A stretch of 64,000 nucleotides of DNA from Cryoendolithus antarcticus (GCA_002077065.1 NAJO01000006.1:248001-312000); one strand, 5' to 3'; positions 1 through 10,457 are shown, numbered from the stretch's first letter. Program-made: numbers and translations. Notes: generated from the letters alone by a model not told the origin.

Positions 1-1271
1 CAAAAAGCACCCTTCAAGACCTTCACCTCTCCCACGCCTATCCAAGCAGCAGCATGGCCATACATGTTCGCAGGCAGAGATGTCATTGGAGTAGCAGAGA
101 CCGGATCTGGCAAGACGCTTGCATTCGGCGTGCCCTGCGTGTCTCGCTTGAGCCAGCAATCGGCTTCGGAACGCAAGAAGATCAAGGCTTGCATGGTCAG
201 CCCGACGCGCGAGCTTGCACTGCAGATCCACGAAGAGCTTAAGAAGCTTGCATCACCTTATGGTCTGAAGATCACTGTCGTGTATGGAGGTGTGCCGAAG
301 GATGCGCAGCGAGAGACGCTGAAGGGCTCGAATATTATTGTGGCTACACCTGGTCGGCTGAATGACTACATCCAGGAGGGCTCGATCGACTTGTCGAACG
401 TCGAGTATTTGGTACTCGATGAAGCAGATCGCATGCTTGACAAAGGATTCGAGCAGGAGATCCGCAAGATCATCTCCACTACACCCACCACAGGCCGACA
501 GACCCAGATGTTCACCGCCACGTGGCCACCGTCCGTGCGAGATCTGGCACAGACTTTCATGTCTAACCCAGTCAAAGTCACCATTGGTGACAATCCGACG
601 GGCGAGCTCCGTGCCAACAACCGTATCACCCAAGAGATCGAGGTCATGGAGCAGCACGACAAGCAAAATCGTCTGATTCAACTGCTGAAGCAATATCAGT
701 CTGGCAAGAACAAGATGGACCGCATACTAGTCTTCTGCTTGTACAAGAAGGAGGCTACCCGAATCGAGGAGTTCATCTCAAGGAAGGGCTTCTCTGTGGG
801 CGGCATTCATGGCGACTTGAGCCAGTCGCAGCGCACAACGTCCCTTGAGGCTTTCAAGAAGGGCGATGTGCCTATACTGGTCGCAACGGATGTCGCTGCG
901 CGTGGACTTGACATTCCGGCTGTGAAGCTTGTCATCAACGTTACGTTCCCGCTGACTGCGGAGGACTATGTGCATCGCATTGGGCGGTATGTCTTGACGT
1001 CTTTCTCTAGATCCTTGTGGAGAGCTCACTAACATATTTTCACAGTACTGGACGCGCAGGTCAAGACGGTCGTGCTATCACCTTCTTCACCGATGCCGAG
1101 AAGGGCCTCGCAGGCGCACTGATCAATGTCCTTAAAGCTGCCAATCAGCCTGTGCCTGAAGAGCTGATGAAGTTCGGAACCACTGTGAAAAAGAAGGGCC
1201 ATGATGCCTATGGCGCGTTCTACAAAGACACTGATGGCATGAAAACGGCGACGAAAATTACTTTCGATTAG
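1..1271 (+). CDS. DBP3: ATP-dependent RNA helicase DBP3, 3' part
   Basis: DEAD-box RNA helicase of the Dbp3 type, a nucleolar enzyme of 60S ribosome biogenesis. The reading frame is open from base 1, so the N-terminus lies outside the window. Visible motifs in order are the Q motif (FTSPTPIQ), AETGSGKT (Walker A), PTRELA, TPGR, DEAD, TAT (the SAT position, followed by WPPSVRD as in Dbp3), [11 protein letters not shown] and [13 protein letters not shown]. One intron, 987-1045 (GTATGT...CACAG), splits the Arg codon of HRIGR|TGR. Exons are 1-986 and 1046-1271, ending in TAG. The helicase core is complete. The assignment to Dbp3 rather than another DEAD-box protein rests on the [13 protein letters not shown] and [12 protein letters not shown] stretches. 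Confidence 0.9.
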
Positions 1272-1568
1272 ATAGATATACATTGTAGATCATATAGACG
1301 GATGGAATGCCTGGAACTGTCACCACTTGGTCCCGCCTCGTGATTAACAGGTACTAGATGGAATCTAGGCAGTCGTGACGATGTGATGGACGATTTCGAC
1401 AGTAGATCTGACGGTCTAATGTGCTTGATCATCTCACATTCTTCTGCACCCACACTTGCTTCAAACATCGCTTCGATCAAGCACAATATCCGCCACTGTT
1501 CGAGTGCACTCTTTAGACTCGGCTTGCAACAACGAAAATCACAAAACCTCCCACATCTCACAGCCAGC

Positions 1569-1874
1569 ATGTGTCACGGCGTTAAATGTAGCACTTGCAG
1601 TGCGTCGTTTCCGCCCCCTGAGGCTCTCGCCACGTTTTTGGATTACAAGTTACTGACGGCCTCGCTAGACAAGTCAACTTGGGTCGGCTGCGGCCAGCAC
1701 GTCCCCGGTGTACTCGACAGCGTGGCAGAAGCTGAACGCTGTTCGTGCGAGCCTCAAATCGAGAGGTCAGGCAAGATGTACCCTCCTGCTGGGTCAATCT
1801 TGGGCGGACTTTGGGGAATGCTGGGTATGGGCGGTGGGAAGAAGGGCGCGGAGAAGGGAAAGGAGGAGCTGTAA
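1569..1874 (+). CDS. small Cys-rich conserved fungal protein, 78 aa
   Basis: Two exons, 1569-1599 and 1669-1874. The 69-nt intron (GTGCGT...CTAG) must be removed to give a continuous CxxxxC...CNKSTWVGCGQHVP...CSCEP protein of 78 aa. The N-terminal half has two CxxC-like pairs around the TW(V/W)GCG..HVP motif and a YPP motif, a pattern I recall from a widespread small fungal protein of unknown function. Zinc binding is possible but is inference. The C-terminal tail is Gly/Lys rich with a short hydrophobic GGLWGMLGMGG segment. The longer open frame starting at 1383 has no family resemblance before the Cys motif and is not used. The 31-nt first exon explains why an ORF caller misses this gene. 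Confidence 0.7.
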   Translation: MCHGVKCSTCSASFPPPEALATFLDYKLLTASLDKSTWVGCGQHVPGVLDSVAEAERCSCEPQIERSGKMYPPAGSILGGLWGMLGMGGGKKGAEKGKEEL

Positions 1875-2198
1875 TTTACAGGCTGTCATCTTCCCATTGA
1901 CTACGTGCGTTCTCTCCAGGCCATGAGAGGAGCCCAGGTATCACTTTTGTACCTGTAGCACATCGAAATAGACTTCGGTGCAATGGAGCGCAAGCGGGGC
2001 ACCGTGATGAGCTCTAGTCCTCCAGCAGATCGCCACCGCAGCTTACAGATCAAGTAGCAGATAGGTAGGTGATCACGGCCAGAGTCGCCGTGTCAAGTAT
2101 CGCAGCGAGTACGCCATATCGCCACTAAACACATCGCCATACATCAACAACCCCAAAGCCAACAACCCCATCCACTCAAACCACATCCCGCACCAGCA
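1875..2198. other. intergenic, no gene seen
   Basis: 324 bases between the Cys-rich protein and the thioredoxin gene. It holds presumed 3' and 5' untranslated sequence. The last 60 bases before the thioredoxin ATG are rich in CCA/CAA, as is common in fungal 5' leaders. I see nothing else. Confidence 0.5.
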
Positions 2199-2525
2199 AT
2201 GGAATCCCTCACTTCCCTTCCAGCCTACCTCAAAGCCTCCAATGCCCCGGGCCTCGCAGTCCTCGAAGCAACAGCAACATGGTGCAGCCAATGCAAAGCC
2301 ATCGCCCCCTTCGTCACGCAACTCCAGAACAAATACCCCGAAGCTAGATTCTACAATTACGACACGGACACCACGCCGGACATAGCTCAGGAACTAGGAG
2401 CAAACGCCATGCCGACGTTTCATGTCTTCAAGGACGGGGATTTGGTGGGGAGTGTGACTGGCGCGAAAGGGGCGGAGTTGGAGAAGTTGGTGAAGGAGAG
2501 TTATGAGGGGAGGGTGGAGGAGTAA
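2199..2525 (+). CDS. thioredoxin, 108 aa, CSQC active site
   Basis: Intronless small thioredoxin, a cytosolic dithiol-disulfide reductase type. The active-site motif is ATWCSQCKAIAPF at about residues 26-38, so the CxxC is CSQC instead of the usual CGPC. The cis-Pro loop is present as NAMPTFHVF (about residues 70-78), followed by the Gly-rich end of the fold. The length (108 aa) is normal for a single thioredoxin domain and there is no signal or targeting sequence. The changed CxxC dipeptide normally alters redox potential, so a specialised or thioredoxin-like role is possible. It is convergent with 6-phosphogluconate dehydrogenase, with 239 bases between the stops. Confidence 0.88.
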   Translation: MESLTSLPAYLKASNAPGLAVLEATATWCSQCKAIAPFVTQLQNKYPEARFYNYDTDTTPDIAQELGANAMPTFHVFKDGDLVGSVTGAKGAELEKLVKESYEGRVEE

Positions 2526-2764
2526 GTTGGCTTGGAGGTGAGGGTTTGTGGATGCAGTGGCGTTCGAGACGGTAGTAGCAAGAACGAGAAGTAATGAAGG
2601 GCAAGGTGATTTTTCAACATATGTAACAGCCCAGTCTATTCTCATTGCCTCAACTTGGCCGTCTCGCCATCTCCTCTGCTTCTCTCCTGCACTTCTCCTA
2701 TCTGCTTATCTGCTCAGCTTACTTGATCATGCAGCGTCTCCGAAGCAGACGTGTTTTAGTCAAT

Positions 2765-4596
2765 CTAAGCAGTGTACGTCGAGGCGGAAACGTTACCACC
2801 ACGTCCAGTCCAGTTGACGTGGATGTCCTTACCCTCGGGGTACTTCTCGTTTGCGTACTTCGGCTTGATGCGGAATGTGTGCGCACCGAAGTAATCTCTC
2901 TGCGCCTGGAGCAAGTTGGCGGGCAGATCCTCGGTCCTGTAGCCATCGAAGAATGACAAAGCGGTGCTGAAAGCAGGTGTGGGGATACCCCACAGGGCAC
3001 CCTTGGATACGATGTCGCGCCATCCGGCCTGGGCCTCGTGGATGGCCTTGTTGAAGAAGTCGTCGAAGAGCAAGTTCTCGAGGTCGGGGTTGGAGCGGAA
3101 GGCCTTGGTGATGTCCTTGAGGAAGACGGAGCGGATGATGCAGCCACCGCGCCACATGAGGGCGATCTCGGGCTTTTGGAGCTTCCAGCTGTACTCCTTG
3201 GCGGCCTGCGATTGATGTCAGTGGGATGTTGGAGACATCAAGCTAGATCAAAACTTACAGCCTGCATAAGCATAAAGCCCTGTGCGTACGAGATGATCTT
3301 CGAGGCGTAAAGAGCATCGCGAAGGTTGTCAAGGACCTCCTTCTTGTTGCCGGAGAAGTTGGGCTTCGGGCCTTCCAGCTTCTTGCTAGCACGCACACGC
3401 TCGGCCTTGAGCGAGGACAGGCAGCGAGCGAACACAGCCTCGCCGATCAAGGTCACGGGCATGCCCATGTCGAGTGCGTTGATGGCGGTCCACTTTCCGG
3501 TACCCTTCTGACCTGCAGCGTCCATGATCTTCTCGAGAAGTGGCTCACCATCATCGTCGTTGAAGTACATGATGTCGCGGGTGATCTCAATGAGGAAGGA
3601 GTCGAGCACGCCCTTGTTCCACTCTGCGAAGGTGTCTCCCATCTCCTTACCGCTCATACCGAGACCGCGCTTCATGATGTCGTATGCCTAGTCAGAGTGT
3701 CAGTACTCGCACAACGCATTTCAGTCACGCTTCCGTCCACACATACCTCTGAGATCAGCTGCATGTCACCGTACTCAATACCGTTGTGCACCATCTTGAC
3801 GTAGTGACCGGCACCATCGTCACCAACCCACTGACAGCAGGCCTCGCCATCAGACTTCGCGGAGATGCCTTGGAGCACGTCCTTGATGTATGGCCATGCC
3901 TCCTCGTTTCCACCGGGCATGATCGAGGGACCGTATCGGGCACCCTCCTCGCCACCAGACACACCGGAACCGACGAACCGGATGCCCTTCTCTCTGAGGT
4001 ACTTTGTCCGGCGGTTGGTATCGGGGTAATGCGAGTTGCCACCGTCAATGATGATGTCGCCCTTCTCGCAGAAAGGAAGGAGCGTCTCAATGAAGTCGTC
4101 GACTGGCTTGCCGGCCATGACAAGCAGCATCATGCGGCGGGGTGTCTTGAGCTTCTTGACGAACTCCTCAATGCTGTGTGCGCCGACGATGCTCTTGCCC
4201 TTTGCCTCGTTCTCGAGGAAACGGTCCACCTTGGCGACGGTTCGGTTGAAGGCCACGACGGTGAAGCCATGGTCGGCGGCGTTGAGGATCAAGTTCTGAC
4301 CCATGACCGCGAGGCCAATGAGACCGAAGTCTCCGCTGTGAAGGCATGGTCGTCAGCATTGCGCAACATGAACCACAAAAAGCACTGCAATGTCCGGTGC
4401 TCGACTGAGGCTGATGCTCCAGGAAGGCGCCTGTTGATTTGCCCCACGCGCACTCGACAGGGCATGGGCGCTGAAGCGAGAGCATTGAGAGTAGCCATAG
4501 TCGACCATTGCCTCGTATTCTCGCAACACTCCCTCCGTCCTCGAGCCTACTGCAGGAACAATGGCGAAAAACTTACACAGCTTCGACGTCACCCAT
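2765..4596 (-). CDS. GND1: 6-phosphogluconate dehydrogenase, decarboxylating
   Basis: Oxidative pentose phosphate enzyme: 6-phosphogluconate + NADP+ to ribulose 5-phosphate + CO2 + NADPH. I resolve four exons: 4596-4577, 4335-3747, 3687-3259 and 3205-2765, joined by introns 4336-4576, 3688-3746 and 3206-3258. They give 492 aa, the normal fungal length. Visible are the N-terminal Rossmann motif ([11 protein letters not shown]), the substrate loop [22 protein letters not shown], the catalytic region [15 protein letters not shown], and the C-terminal [28 protein letters not shown]. The first exon codes only MGDVEAV. The frame stays open upstream of this ATG as far as 4944, with one further ATG at 4761, so a longer N-terminus cannot be excluded (see findings). 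Confidence 0.93.
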
Positions 4597-5370
4597 ATCA
4601 GCGGTATTTTCCTTGACAAGTTGGTCCTTAAGTCCGGTCAATCGTCGTTGCGCAGTATTGCTCTTGCTTGTAGCGAAGTTCGTAGAGTCGTCCAGCTTAT
4701 CAGAATCGACAGATGTAGCAGTAGAAAGTTTGGTAGTTGCAAGTGTTGGGAAGCGTTTCATCGACGGAAGTTCTCTAGTGGGGGTTTTTGGTGGGGCTGC
4801 TTTGGTGAAGGCCCGGCGGCGGATGAAAGCGTGTTGTGAGATAATGCTGACAGATCTATGCACCCGGGTGACTCTCTGCGCTGCGCAGCGCTGGAGTGTG
4901 AGGAGCCGGATCGTGGCGGGTAGGGAGGAGTGTTTAGTGTCCACAGAGATTTGATGTCAATGACTACTACACTGAAGGCATTGGCACTGTGAGAGGCAAC
5001 TTCGGCTGTGTGGTTTTGCTTCGATGACATGATGCTGAGCCGGCGGTACTCGATTACCGAAGGACGGCTCGATACATGAGCTTACCTTACTATGGAGCCG
5101 ATATGCTTCCATGAAACGTGACCTAAGTACCGACGCACTCCAAGTGGTCTTTAAACGCATGGCTGCCTTCGCCGCCGTCGGAAAACCAAATCAAAGGCTA
5201 CTCAGATCTCACGACACTACTGTACTATAACAATAGCAAAATCATCCGTGTCCATTGTTCAACAGGGTGGAACTCGTTCATATCCAGCATCCCATCGCGC
5301 CTAAATTCAGAAGCCGAAAAGCGAGGATACTTGACACCTGACTCGCGCCGATGTTTCGATCACATCGGCA
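4597..5370. other. 6PGDH upstream region and ISC1 downstream region
   Basis: 774 bases between two minus-strand genes. The part nearest 6PGDH (4597-4944) is an open frame continuous with its first exon and could be 5' leader or coding extension. Bases 4945-5370 hold no recognisable gene. Confidence 0.4.
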
Positions 5371-6807
5371 TTATTGCATAGCGACATCATCTATCGATAC
5401 ATTGGCTTGTCCAGCCTTCTCGCGCTCTTCAATCGCTTTGCTCGCGAGCGTCCGAGCATTCTCAATCTCCCATTCGAACTCCCGCAATGCCCGCTCTTCG
5501 CTGCCAACAAACAGACCACCCATAAGTCCTTCCAGAACGCCTACGCTAAGCCCGACAGAACTGAGCAACATGAGAATGAAAGCGACGTAATTTCGAGGTG
5601 ACCACCACACCCCGATGAGGCAGCCGACAGACATGGCGATCTGGAAGCCAAAGTGTCCGAGACGTAATGTTCGTTGCGTGCGCTCCCGCAGGGTGTATTT
5701 CCGAGTCATCGTAAGAATTTCGTCATAGATGCTGAGAGGTAGATACTCTGTCGGCTCGTCTTGGAGCTGTGCCGACGTCGGAACCCGCTCAATGACAGTC
5801 TCGACTGAGAAGTGGTCACTCAGCGAGCATCGGAGTTCCGGGTGCCTGCCAGTCATGCCGACTCGCACATCCGAGACCTGCCAAGTCCCTGCACGACCTT
5901 CGCCGGGTGAAAAGAAGACGTAGTCCAGCCGCTTCGCTTGAGGATCCGCAGTATGTGGCGCGATGACCGTGTCTCTCCCTTTGCCTAGATCCTTTCGCAT
6001 AGTCTTGCTCCATCGCCAGGTGTTGAGCTGCGAGTCACAAGTTGCGCCATGCTCGCTGATGCAATGCTCAACATGCGGGCAAGCAGCACCCTCTTCTGCA
6101 CCTGCATGACCATCCTCCCACGCCCCAAGTGCAGAGTCAGGCTTCCTCAGTCTCCAGACATCCTTCACACCTCCATGCGTCTCCACCAATCTGTGCGCTA
6201 AACTCAACGGCAGCATATTGAAGTCACCCAACCCAATAATCACATGCCCCCTCTCCCTCGCATGCCTCATCTTCTTCGCAATCTCCCAAGCCTGCGCCGT
6301 CCGATGACACAAATAGTCATCGTACGGCTCCTTCTCATACGGCGCATGCAAATGCGTGCAAAACACCTCCGCCACATCCTTCTTCGCCCCCCCAAATCTG
6401 ATCCTCGCACAAGCGACCCCCTTCCCCACATACCAATCACCTCTGTAGAAAGCCGCCGGTCGCCCGTTCAAGGGGTAGCGGTACATGGAGCTCTCCTCGA
6501 TTTCCCATTTCGATAGAATCACGAGCCCGCCGCCGAAGATGCCGGAGTGGTAGAATTTACCGTAAGGGAGGATGTGGGAGGTGAGGTCGCGGATGGCGAG
6601 ATAGTCGGCTTGGGTCCAGCATTCTTGGAGGCCTACTATGTTTGGTGGGGGGTCTAGGGAGGCGATTTGGCGGCCGATTTCTGAGAGACGGGCAGAGCGG
6701 TGGGCGGAGATGTATTTGAGACCCCAGCAGTTCAGGGAGAGGACGCGGAGAGTAGGGTCTTGGGGTGCTTCCGAGACGTTCGAGACCGCATTGGAGGGGA
6801 CTGTCAT
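5371..6807 (-). CDS. ISC1: inositol phosphosphingolipid phospholipase C (neutral sphingomyelinase family)
   Basis: Single exon, 478 aa from ATG at 6807; the open frame upstream of this has only a GTG. It is a DNase I-fold Mg-dependent phosphodiesterase that releases ceramides from inositol phosphosphingolipids. Motifs are VLSLNCWGLKYIS near the N-terminus, LQECW (metal-binding Glu), GLGDFNMLP, and LSDHFSVE (catalytic Asp-His) near residue 335. Two hydrophobic segments near residues 385-402 and 407-434 form the C-terminal membrane anchor typical of Isc1 and neutral sphingomyelinase 2, followed by a short charged tail. Length and layout match yeast Isc1. It is divergent from the first F-box-like gene across 325 bases. 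Confidence 0.9.
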   Translation of the reverse strand: MTVPSNAVSNVSEAPQDPTLRVLSLNCWGLKYISAHRSARLSEIGRQIASLDPPPNIVGLQECWTQADYLAIRDLTSHILPYGKFYHSGIFGGGLVILSKWEIEESSMYRYPLNGRPAAFYRGDWYVGKGVACARIRFGGAKKDVAEVFCTHLHAPYEKEPYDDYLCHRTAQAWEIAKKMRHARERGHVIIGLGDFNMLPLSLAHRLVETHGGVKDVWRLRKPDSALGAWEDGHAGAEEGAACPHVEHCISEHGATCDSQLNTWRWSKTMRKDLGKGRDTVIAPHTADPQAKRLDYVFFSPGEGRAGTWQVSDVRVGMTGRHPELRCSLSDHFSVETVIERVPTSAQLQDEPTEYLPLSIYDEILTMTRKYTLRERTQRTLRLGHFGFQIAMSVGCLIGVWWSPRNYVAFILMLLSSVGLSVGVLEGLMGGLFVGSEERALREFEWEIENARTLASKAIEEREKAGQANVSIDDVAMQ

Positions 6808-7132
6808 CAGCAGGAATGCGCCGTCGCGCCTCGATTCTGCTTGCACCGTATGGGCATGTATATTCAGTGAGAGTCGATACCTTACCTCAGAGTACCTTGG
6901 GGATGATGGAATGCTGAGTAAGCGGGTTGGGTGCGGTGACTACATGGCATTCGTTCGGCCTTCTCGAAGCTCAAGTTCAACACTTATCGCGCCTTGAGAA
7001 AGCATACAGCTGCGTAGGCGTAATTAGCAGCTAAAGGACGAGGCCATTGAGGTGACCGGCCCGTTTATGGGTGTTAGCACCCGCACGGCAATGATACCAA
7101 AGGAGACTCGACTGAAGCCTCGGTGAGATGTG
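6808..7132. promoter_or_regulatory. divergent intergenic region ISC1 / F-box-like gene
   Basis: 325 bases between two divergent start codons. It must contain both 5' leaders and promoters. I see no convincing TATA box or named operator. Confidence 0.4.
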
Positions 7133-8518
7133 ATGGACGCACTACCCATCGAGCTGCTGTCGTTGATAGCTGTACAGCTACGCCCTATCGATTGGGACGG
7201 CGAGACGCGCGCGGTAAATCGGCATGCTTTACTAGATCTCTCAGCCGCGAGCAGAAAGTGCCACAAAGCCGCACGCCCAGAGCTATTTCATTCCCTCGAC
7301 TTTGAGGATGGTAGGATCACTGGTCTGAGGCTTCTAGTCGAGAGACTGACCGTCGAGCCTGCACTCTGTCATCTCGTGAAAATACTGCGTACCACGCCTT
7401 GGAAGACGGACTTCAACGACAGACCGCGGGCACCTTCGCGACCTTGGGATGCCGCACCAGGTACTTGTCCAGGCACGTCATCTTGTACTTTATCATCGAT
7501 CACGAAAAGTCTTGGTCTTCAAAGTGACTATACCGAGAAACTTCACTCAGCCTTCCACAAGGGCTCTACGGACGCGGACGCTGCCTTGTTGCTCCTCATG
7601 TGCAGCAAGCTGGAGGTACTCCACTATTGCCCGCCCGAAAGCTTCGAGAAGACATTGGTCCATGGCGCCTTCCGCTTCAGCTCGATGGAGCCCAGTGAAG
7701 ATGCACTGTCCGCGTTCAGATCTTGCTCTGAGACCTCTCTGCAATCTCTCCGCGAGATCGTCCTTCAACCTGCAAGGTGGGACACTGGAGTGAAGGCTGG
7801 TTGGATCAGCTTCGAAAGTATCGGACTTGCAGGAGGCTATGCAATTAGGCAGCTCACTCCAATACTACAGCTCTCCAAGCTCAGCATTCTGAAAGTCGAG
7901 AGCCTGTGTTTGCACTCGCCACATACTCAATATCTGCCCAAGATGCCGAACCTCAGATACCTGTCCGTCACGTCAGCCTGTTTTGACAGCACTGGCGTGT
8001 CGAGACTGCTGGACCAATGCCCCGCCCTCCACACCTTACTTTTGTACTGGGGTCACCCGAACTGGTGCGACGGCATCCCGACGTGGGACGAAATATCGGC
8101 TGTGATCGCCCGTAAGCCTAACGACATCCGGTGCCTGGAGCTTCTACATGTCAATGGTGCAACAGCGGGTGAATGTATTGGAAACATGCAAAACGCAGGT
8201 AGTTTGCGCGACTTCACGGTGACATCTAGCATTCTCTTTGGCCTGCAGTATGAGCATGAGACGATCTATAACGAGGAGTCTAGGCTGACATTGATCCTGC
8301 CATACTCGCTACAGATTCTTGAGATCGTTCAGGCAGACGAGAACGACGCGACTTGGCATGATCAGGTCTTGTGGACTTTGATGACAAACGTGCGATTCGC
8401 GACACTTGGGTTGATCATCGTACATCGCACTCGAGCATTCAGCGTAGATGTGAGTACTTCGAGCTGGGAGCTTAATGCAAGCGACAGTACTCGAATAGTA
8501 TTGGAACGCGAGACCTGA
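7133..8518 (+). CDS. F-box/LRR-like protein, tandem copy 1, 461 aa
   Basis: Intronless. ATG at 7133 is chosen because the codon at 7130 is GTG. The N-terminus (LPIELLSLIAVQLRP...LLDLSAASRKCHKAARPELF) fits a degenerate F-box, and the rest has leucine-rich segments such as LRYLSVTSACFDSTGVSRLLDQCPALHTLLL. The family signature shared with the next two copies is LDFEDGRITGLR near residue 56, a middle VPW/LSL block and a WE-containing C-terminus. By analogy it could be a substrate receptor of an SCF ubiquitin ligase, but F-box-like proteins with poor LRRs form large uncharacterised fungal families and no substrate can be named. It is the first of three head-to-tail copies. Confidence 0.7.
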   Translation: MDALPIELLSLIAVQLRPIDWDGETRAVNRHALLDLSAASRKCHKAARPELFHSLDFEDGRITGLRLLVERLTVEPALCHLVKILRTTPWKTDFNDRPRAPSRPWDAAPGTCPGTSSCTLSSITKSLGLQSDYTEKLHSAFHKGSTDADAALLLLMCSKLEVLHYCPPESFEKTLVHGAFRFSSMEPSEDALSAFRSCSETSLQSLREIVLQPARWDTGVKAGWISFESIGLAGGYAIRQLTPILQLSKLSILKVESLCLHSPHTQYLPKMPNLRYLSVTSACFDSTGVSRLLDQCPALHTLLLYWGHPNWCDGIPTWDEISAVIARKPNDIRCLELLHVNGATAGECIGNMQNAGSLRDFTVTSSILFGLQYEHETIYNEESRLTLILPYSLQILEIVQADENDATWHDQVLWTLMTNVRFATLGLIIVHRTRAFSVDVSTSSWELNASDSTRIVLERET

Positions 8519-9152
8519 CGGTCGAGACCGCTGCTTGGAGACATCAGCGCCTGAGCCGCAGTCTGGATATTAACAAGGCTGCCTTTCCAAGGTTATGCTC
8601 CTGAAAATTGTGCTGGCCGCTTGGGCGAGATAGCCAACCACGTCTGGCAAGGAGATTATACGACAGAATGTCCTAGGTGCCACGCGTTCTCGCGCTGGAT
8701 GCACTTCTCGATTCGCGTGATGCGGCCCATACGTAGATAGTCGCGATGTAGGGCCGGGTTTCCGTTAAGCCTGCTGTTTGCCTTTCTCGTGACTGCAATG
8801 AGAGCATGGCTACTCGTGCGGCAAATCTGTCCGTTGTTCTGGCGGACGGATTCATAGAGTTGCTTGTGCTCACACAAACTTAACCAGCTTCATGTTGTAA
8901 AGCCCATAGTCAACATGAATGGCTCATCAACCGTGGAATCCACTGGCGAGCTTCCTTTGCCTGATCGACATAGCTCACTGTCTGTTGTTCTGACAATCCT
9001 CGCCGAAATGTCGCCATGAGAGGGGTGACTGCCGAGCTCAGAGCTTCTCCAAAGGTACTAACCAGACCGTGAAAACCTTGCAGTTCCTCATTATCATGTA
9101 AAGTTCCTTCAGTCACTGAGCGCTCGTTGGTTCAGCCGAAATCATCACTCTA
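8519..9152. other. intergenic between tandem F-box-like copies
   Basis: 634 bases. The short open frames here (about 60-75 codons) show no similarity to the flanking paralogues. No gene, repeat or regulatory site recognised. Confidence 0.4.
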
Positions 9153-10457
9153 ATGGCCCAGCTTCCGGAAGAGCTGTGGTCCCTTATCTGCGAGCAATTG
9201 CGTCCTCAAGGCTACAATTCCCAAACGCGCGACCTGGAATTTCATACCTTACGCAACGTTTGCCTCACGAGTAAGGCATGTTACGTCGCTGCAAAGCCGC
9301 ACTTATACCATGCATTGGACTTCGAAGGACCCAGGATCAACGGTCTGCGACCCGTCCTCCGCGTCCTGCTCAGGGATCCGAGGCTCTGCAAACTCGTCAA
9401 GTCGCTTCACGTCAGAACTTGGGAGACTGAGTATGATCGAGAGCAAGATGGCACTAGCGACATGATTACCGACATCGAAGGCGATCTCGATGTGCCCTGG
9501 GAGGCGCTGGACCTAGGACTGTCCAGCGCTGACGCTTTCAGGTTGTCACTCGCAGTGCGCGCAAGAATACGAGATGCAGAGCTAGCAGCGCTATTGTACA
9601 TTTGTCGAGGTCTCGAACTAATCGAGTTTCATATGGTGGATCACTTCCAGCAATCCCTCGTGCACACGGCTCTTGGCTACGCATATAAGGACCTTAACGC
9701 CAGTTCGGACGGAAATCACCAAAATACTTCCCTCAGACCGCTTCAACACGTCCGTGAACTCCATATCTATTCTCACGAAGAAGCACTGGGTTACCCAATC
9801 CAGGAGATTGCGATAGTGTTACAGCTCCCCAGACTAGGCACCGTTAGGGGCGAGATGATCAACGTCCAAGAAGATCAAACCCATCCGCAGAGATTCACCT
9901 CAACACTGAAGCACGCTTATTTTTGTAGTGGTTTCGACGCAGAAGGTGTGGCATGGTTACTCGCACGATGCCAGGCCCTCGAGACCTTGGAATTGTCTTG
10001 GGACGGTCCCCCCGAACATTCTCTCCACTTCGATGACGTTTCTGCTGCTATTCTTAATGGGGCCCCTCATCTGACGGCCCTTAAGCTCTCGCAGGAAAAC
10101 GTCGATCCATATCTCTGCCAACGTGGAACGCTGACTAGGGCTTCCAGACTAAAGTCCCTCGCGATATCAGCTTGGGCACTTTTCTGTCACGGAGATGAAG
10201 AGGAATTTGACTTAGAACATCGACTGGACATGGTGTTGCCGCTTTCACTGGAGGTCTTGGAGATCGAATGGGCGGACGACGATATTTTCCTTGGAGACGA
10301 TGAGCTTCTCGTCGCGATGCTAAAGAGCGGCCGCTTCGCGAATCTTAAGCAGATCCTCATTGAGCGTGAAGTCGACTTTACCGGGAATCTGGAAGGTCTG
10401 CAGTGGGAACATCGACCAAGCGACGGCCACCGAGTTGAAGTGAGGCGACTATATTGA
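9153..10457 (+). CDS. F-box/LRR-like protein, tandem copy 2, 434 aa
   Basis: Intronless, ATG at 9153. It starts MAQLPEELWSLICEQLRP, a recognisable F-box first helix. The LTSKACYVAAKPHLYHALDF block is the typical end of the F-box in this family, and LDFEGPRINGLRP follows. The C-terminal half has irregular leucine-rich stretches (for example WLLARCQALETLELSW) and ends with a WEHRPSDGHRVEV-type tail matching copy 1 (WELNASDSTRIV) and copy 3 (WVENSNKECRVL). It is intact. No zinc finger, transmembrane or signal sequence is visible. Function is unknown beyond the possible SCF adaptor role inferred from the F-box. Confidence 0.72.
   Translation: MAQLPEELWSLICEQLRPQGYNSQTRDLEFHTLRNVCLTSKACYVAAKPHLYHALDFEGPRINGLRPVLRVLLRDPRLCKLVKSLHVRTWETEYDREQDGTSDMITDIEGDLDVPWEALDLGLSSADAFRLSLAVRARIRDAELAALLYICRGLELIEFHMVDHFQQSLVHTALGYAYKDLNASSDGNHQNTSLRPLQHVRELHIYSHEEALGYPIQEIAIVLQLPRLGTVRGEMINVQEDQTHPQRFTSTLKHAYFCSGFDAEGVAWLLARCQALETLELSWDGPPEHSLHFDDVSAAILNGAPHLTALKLSQENVDPYLCQRGTLTRASRLKSLAISAWALFCHGDEEEFDLEHRLDMVLPLSLEVLEIEWADDDIFLGDDELLVAMLKSGRFANLKQILIEREVDFTGNLEGLQWEHRPSDGHRVEVRRLY

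Noticed and set aside
1383..1568. Longer N-terminus for the 78-aa Cys-rich protein
   Set aside because: The extension ignores a good intron and places unrelated sequence before the conserved Cys motif.
3786..4616. 276-codon plus-strand frame across the 6PGDH gene
   Set aside because: It lies antisense to conserved exons whose splice sites and motifs are clear. No domain is visible, so it reflects codon bias of the real strand.
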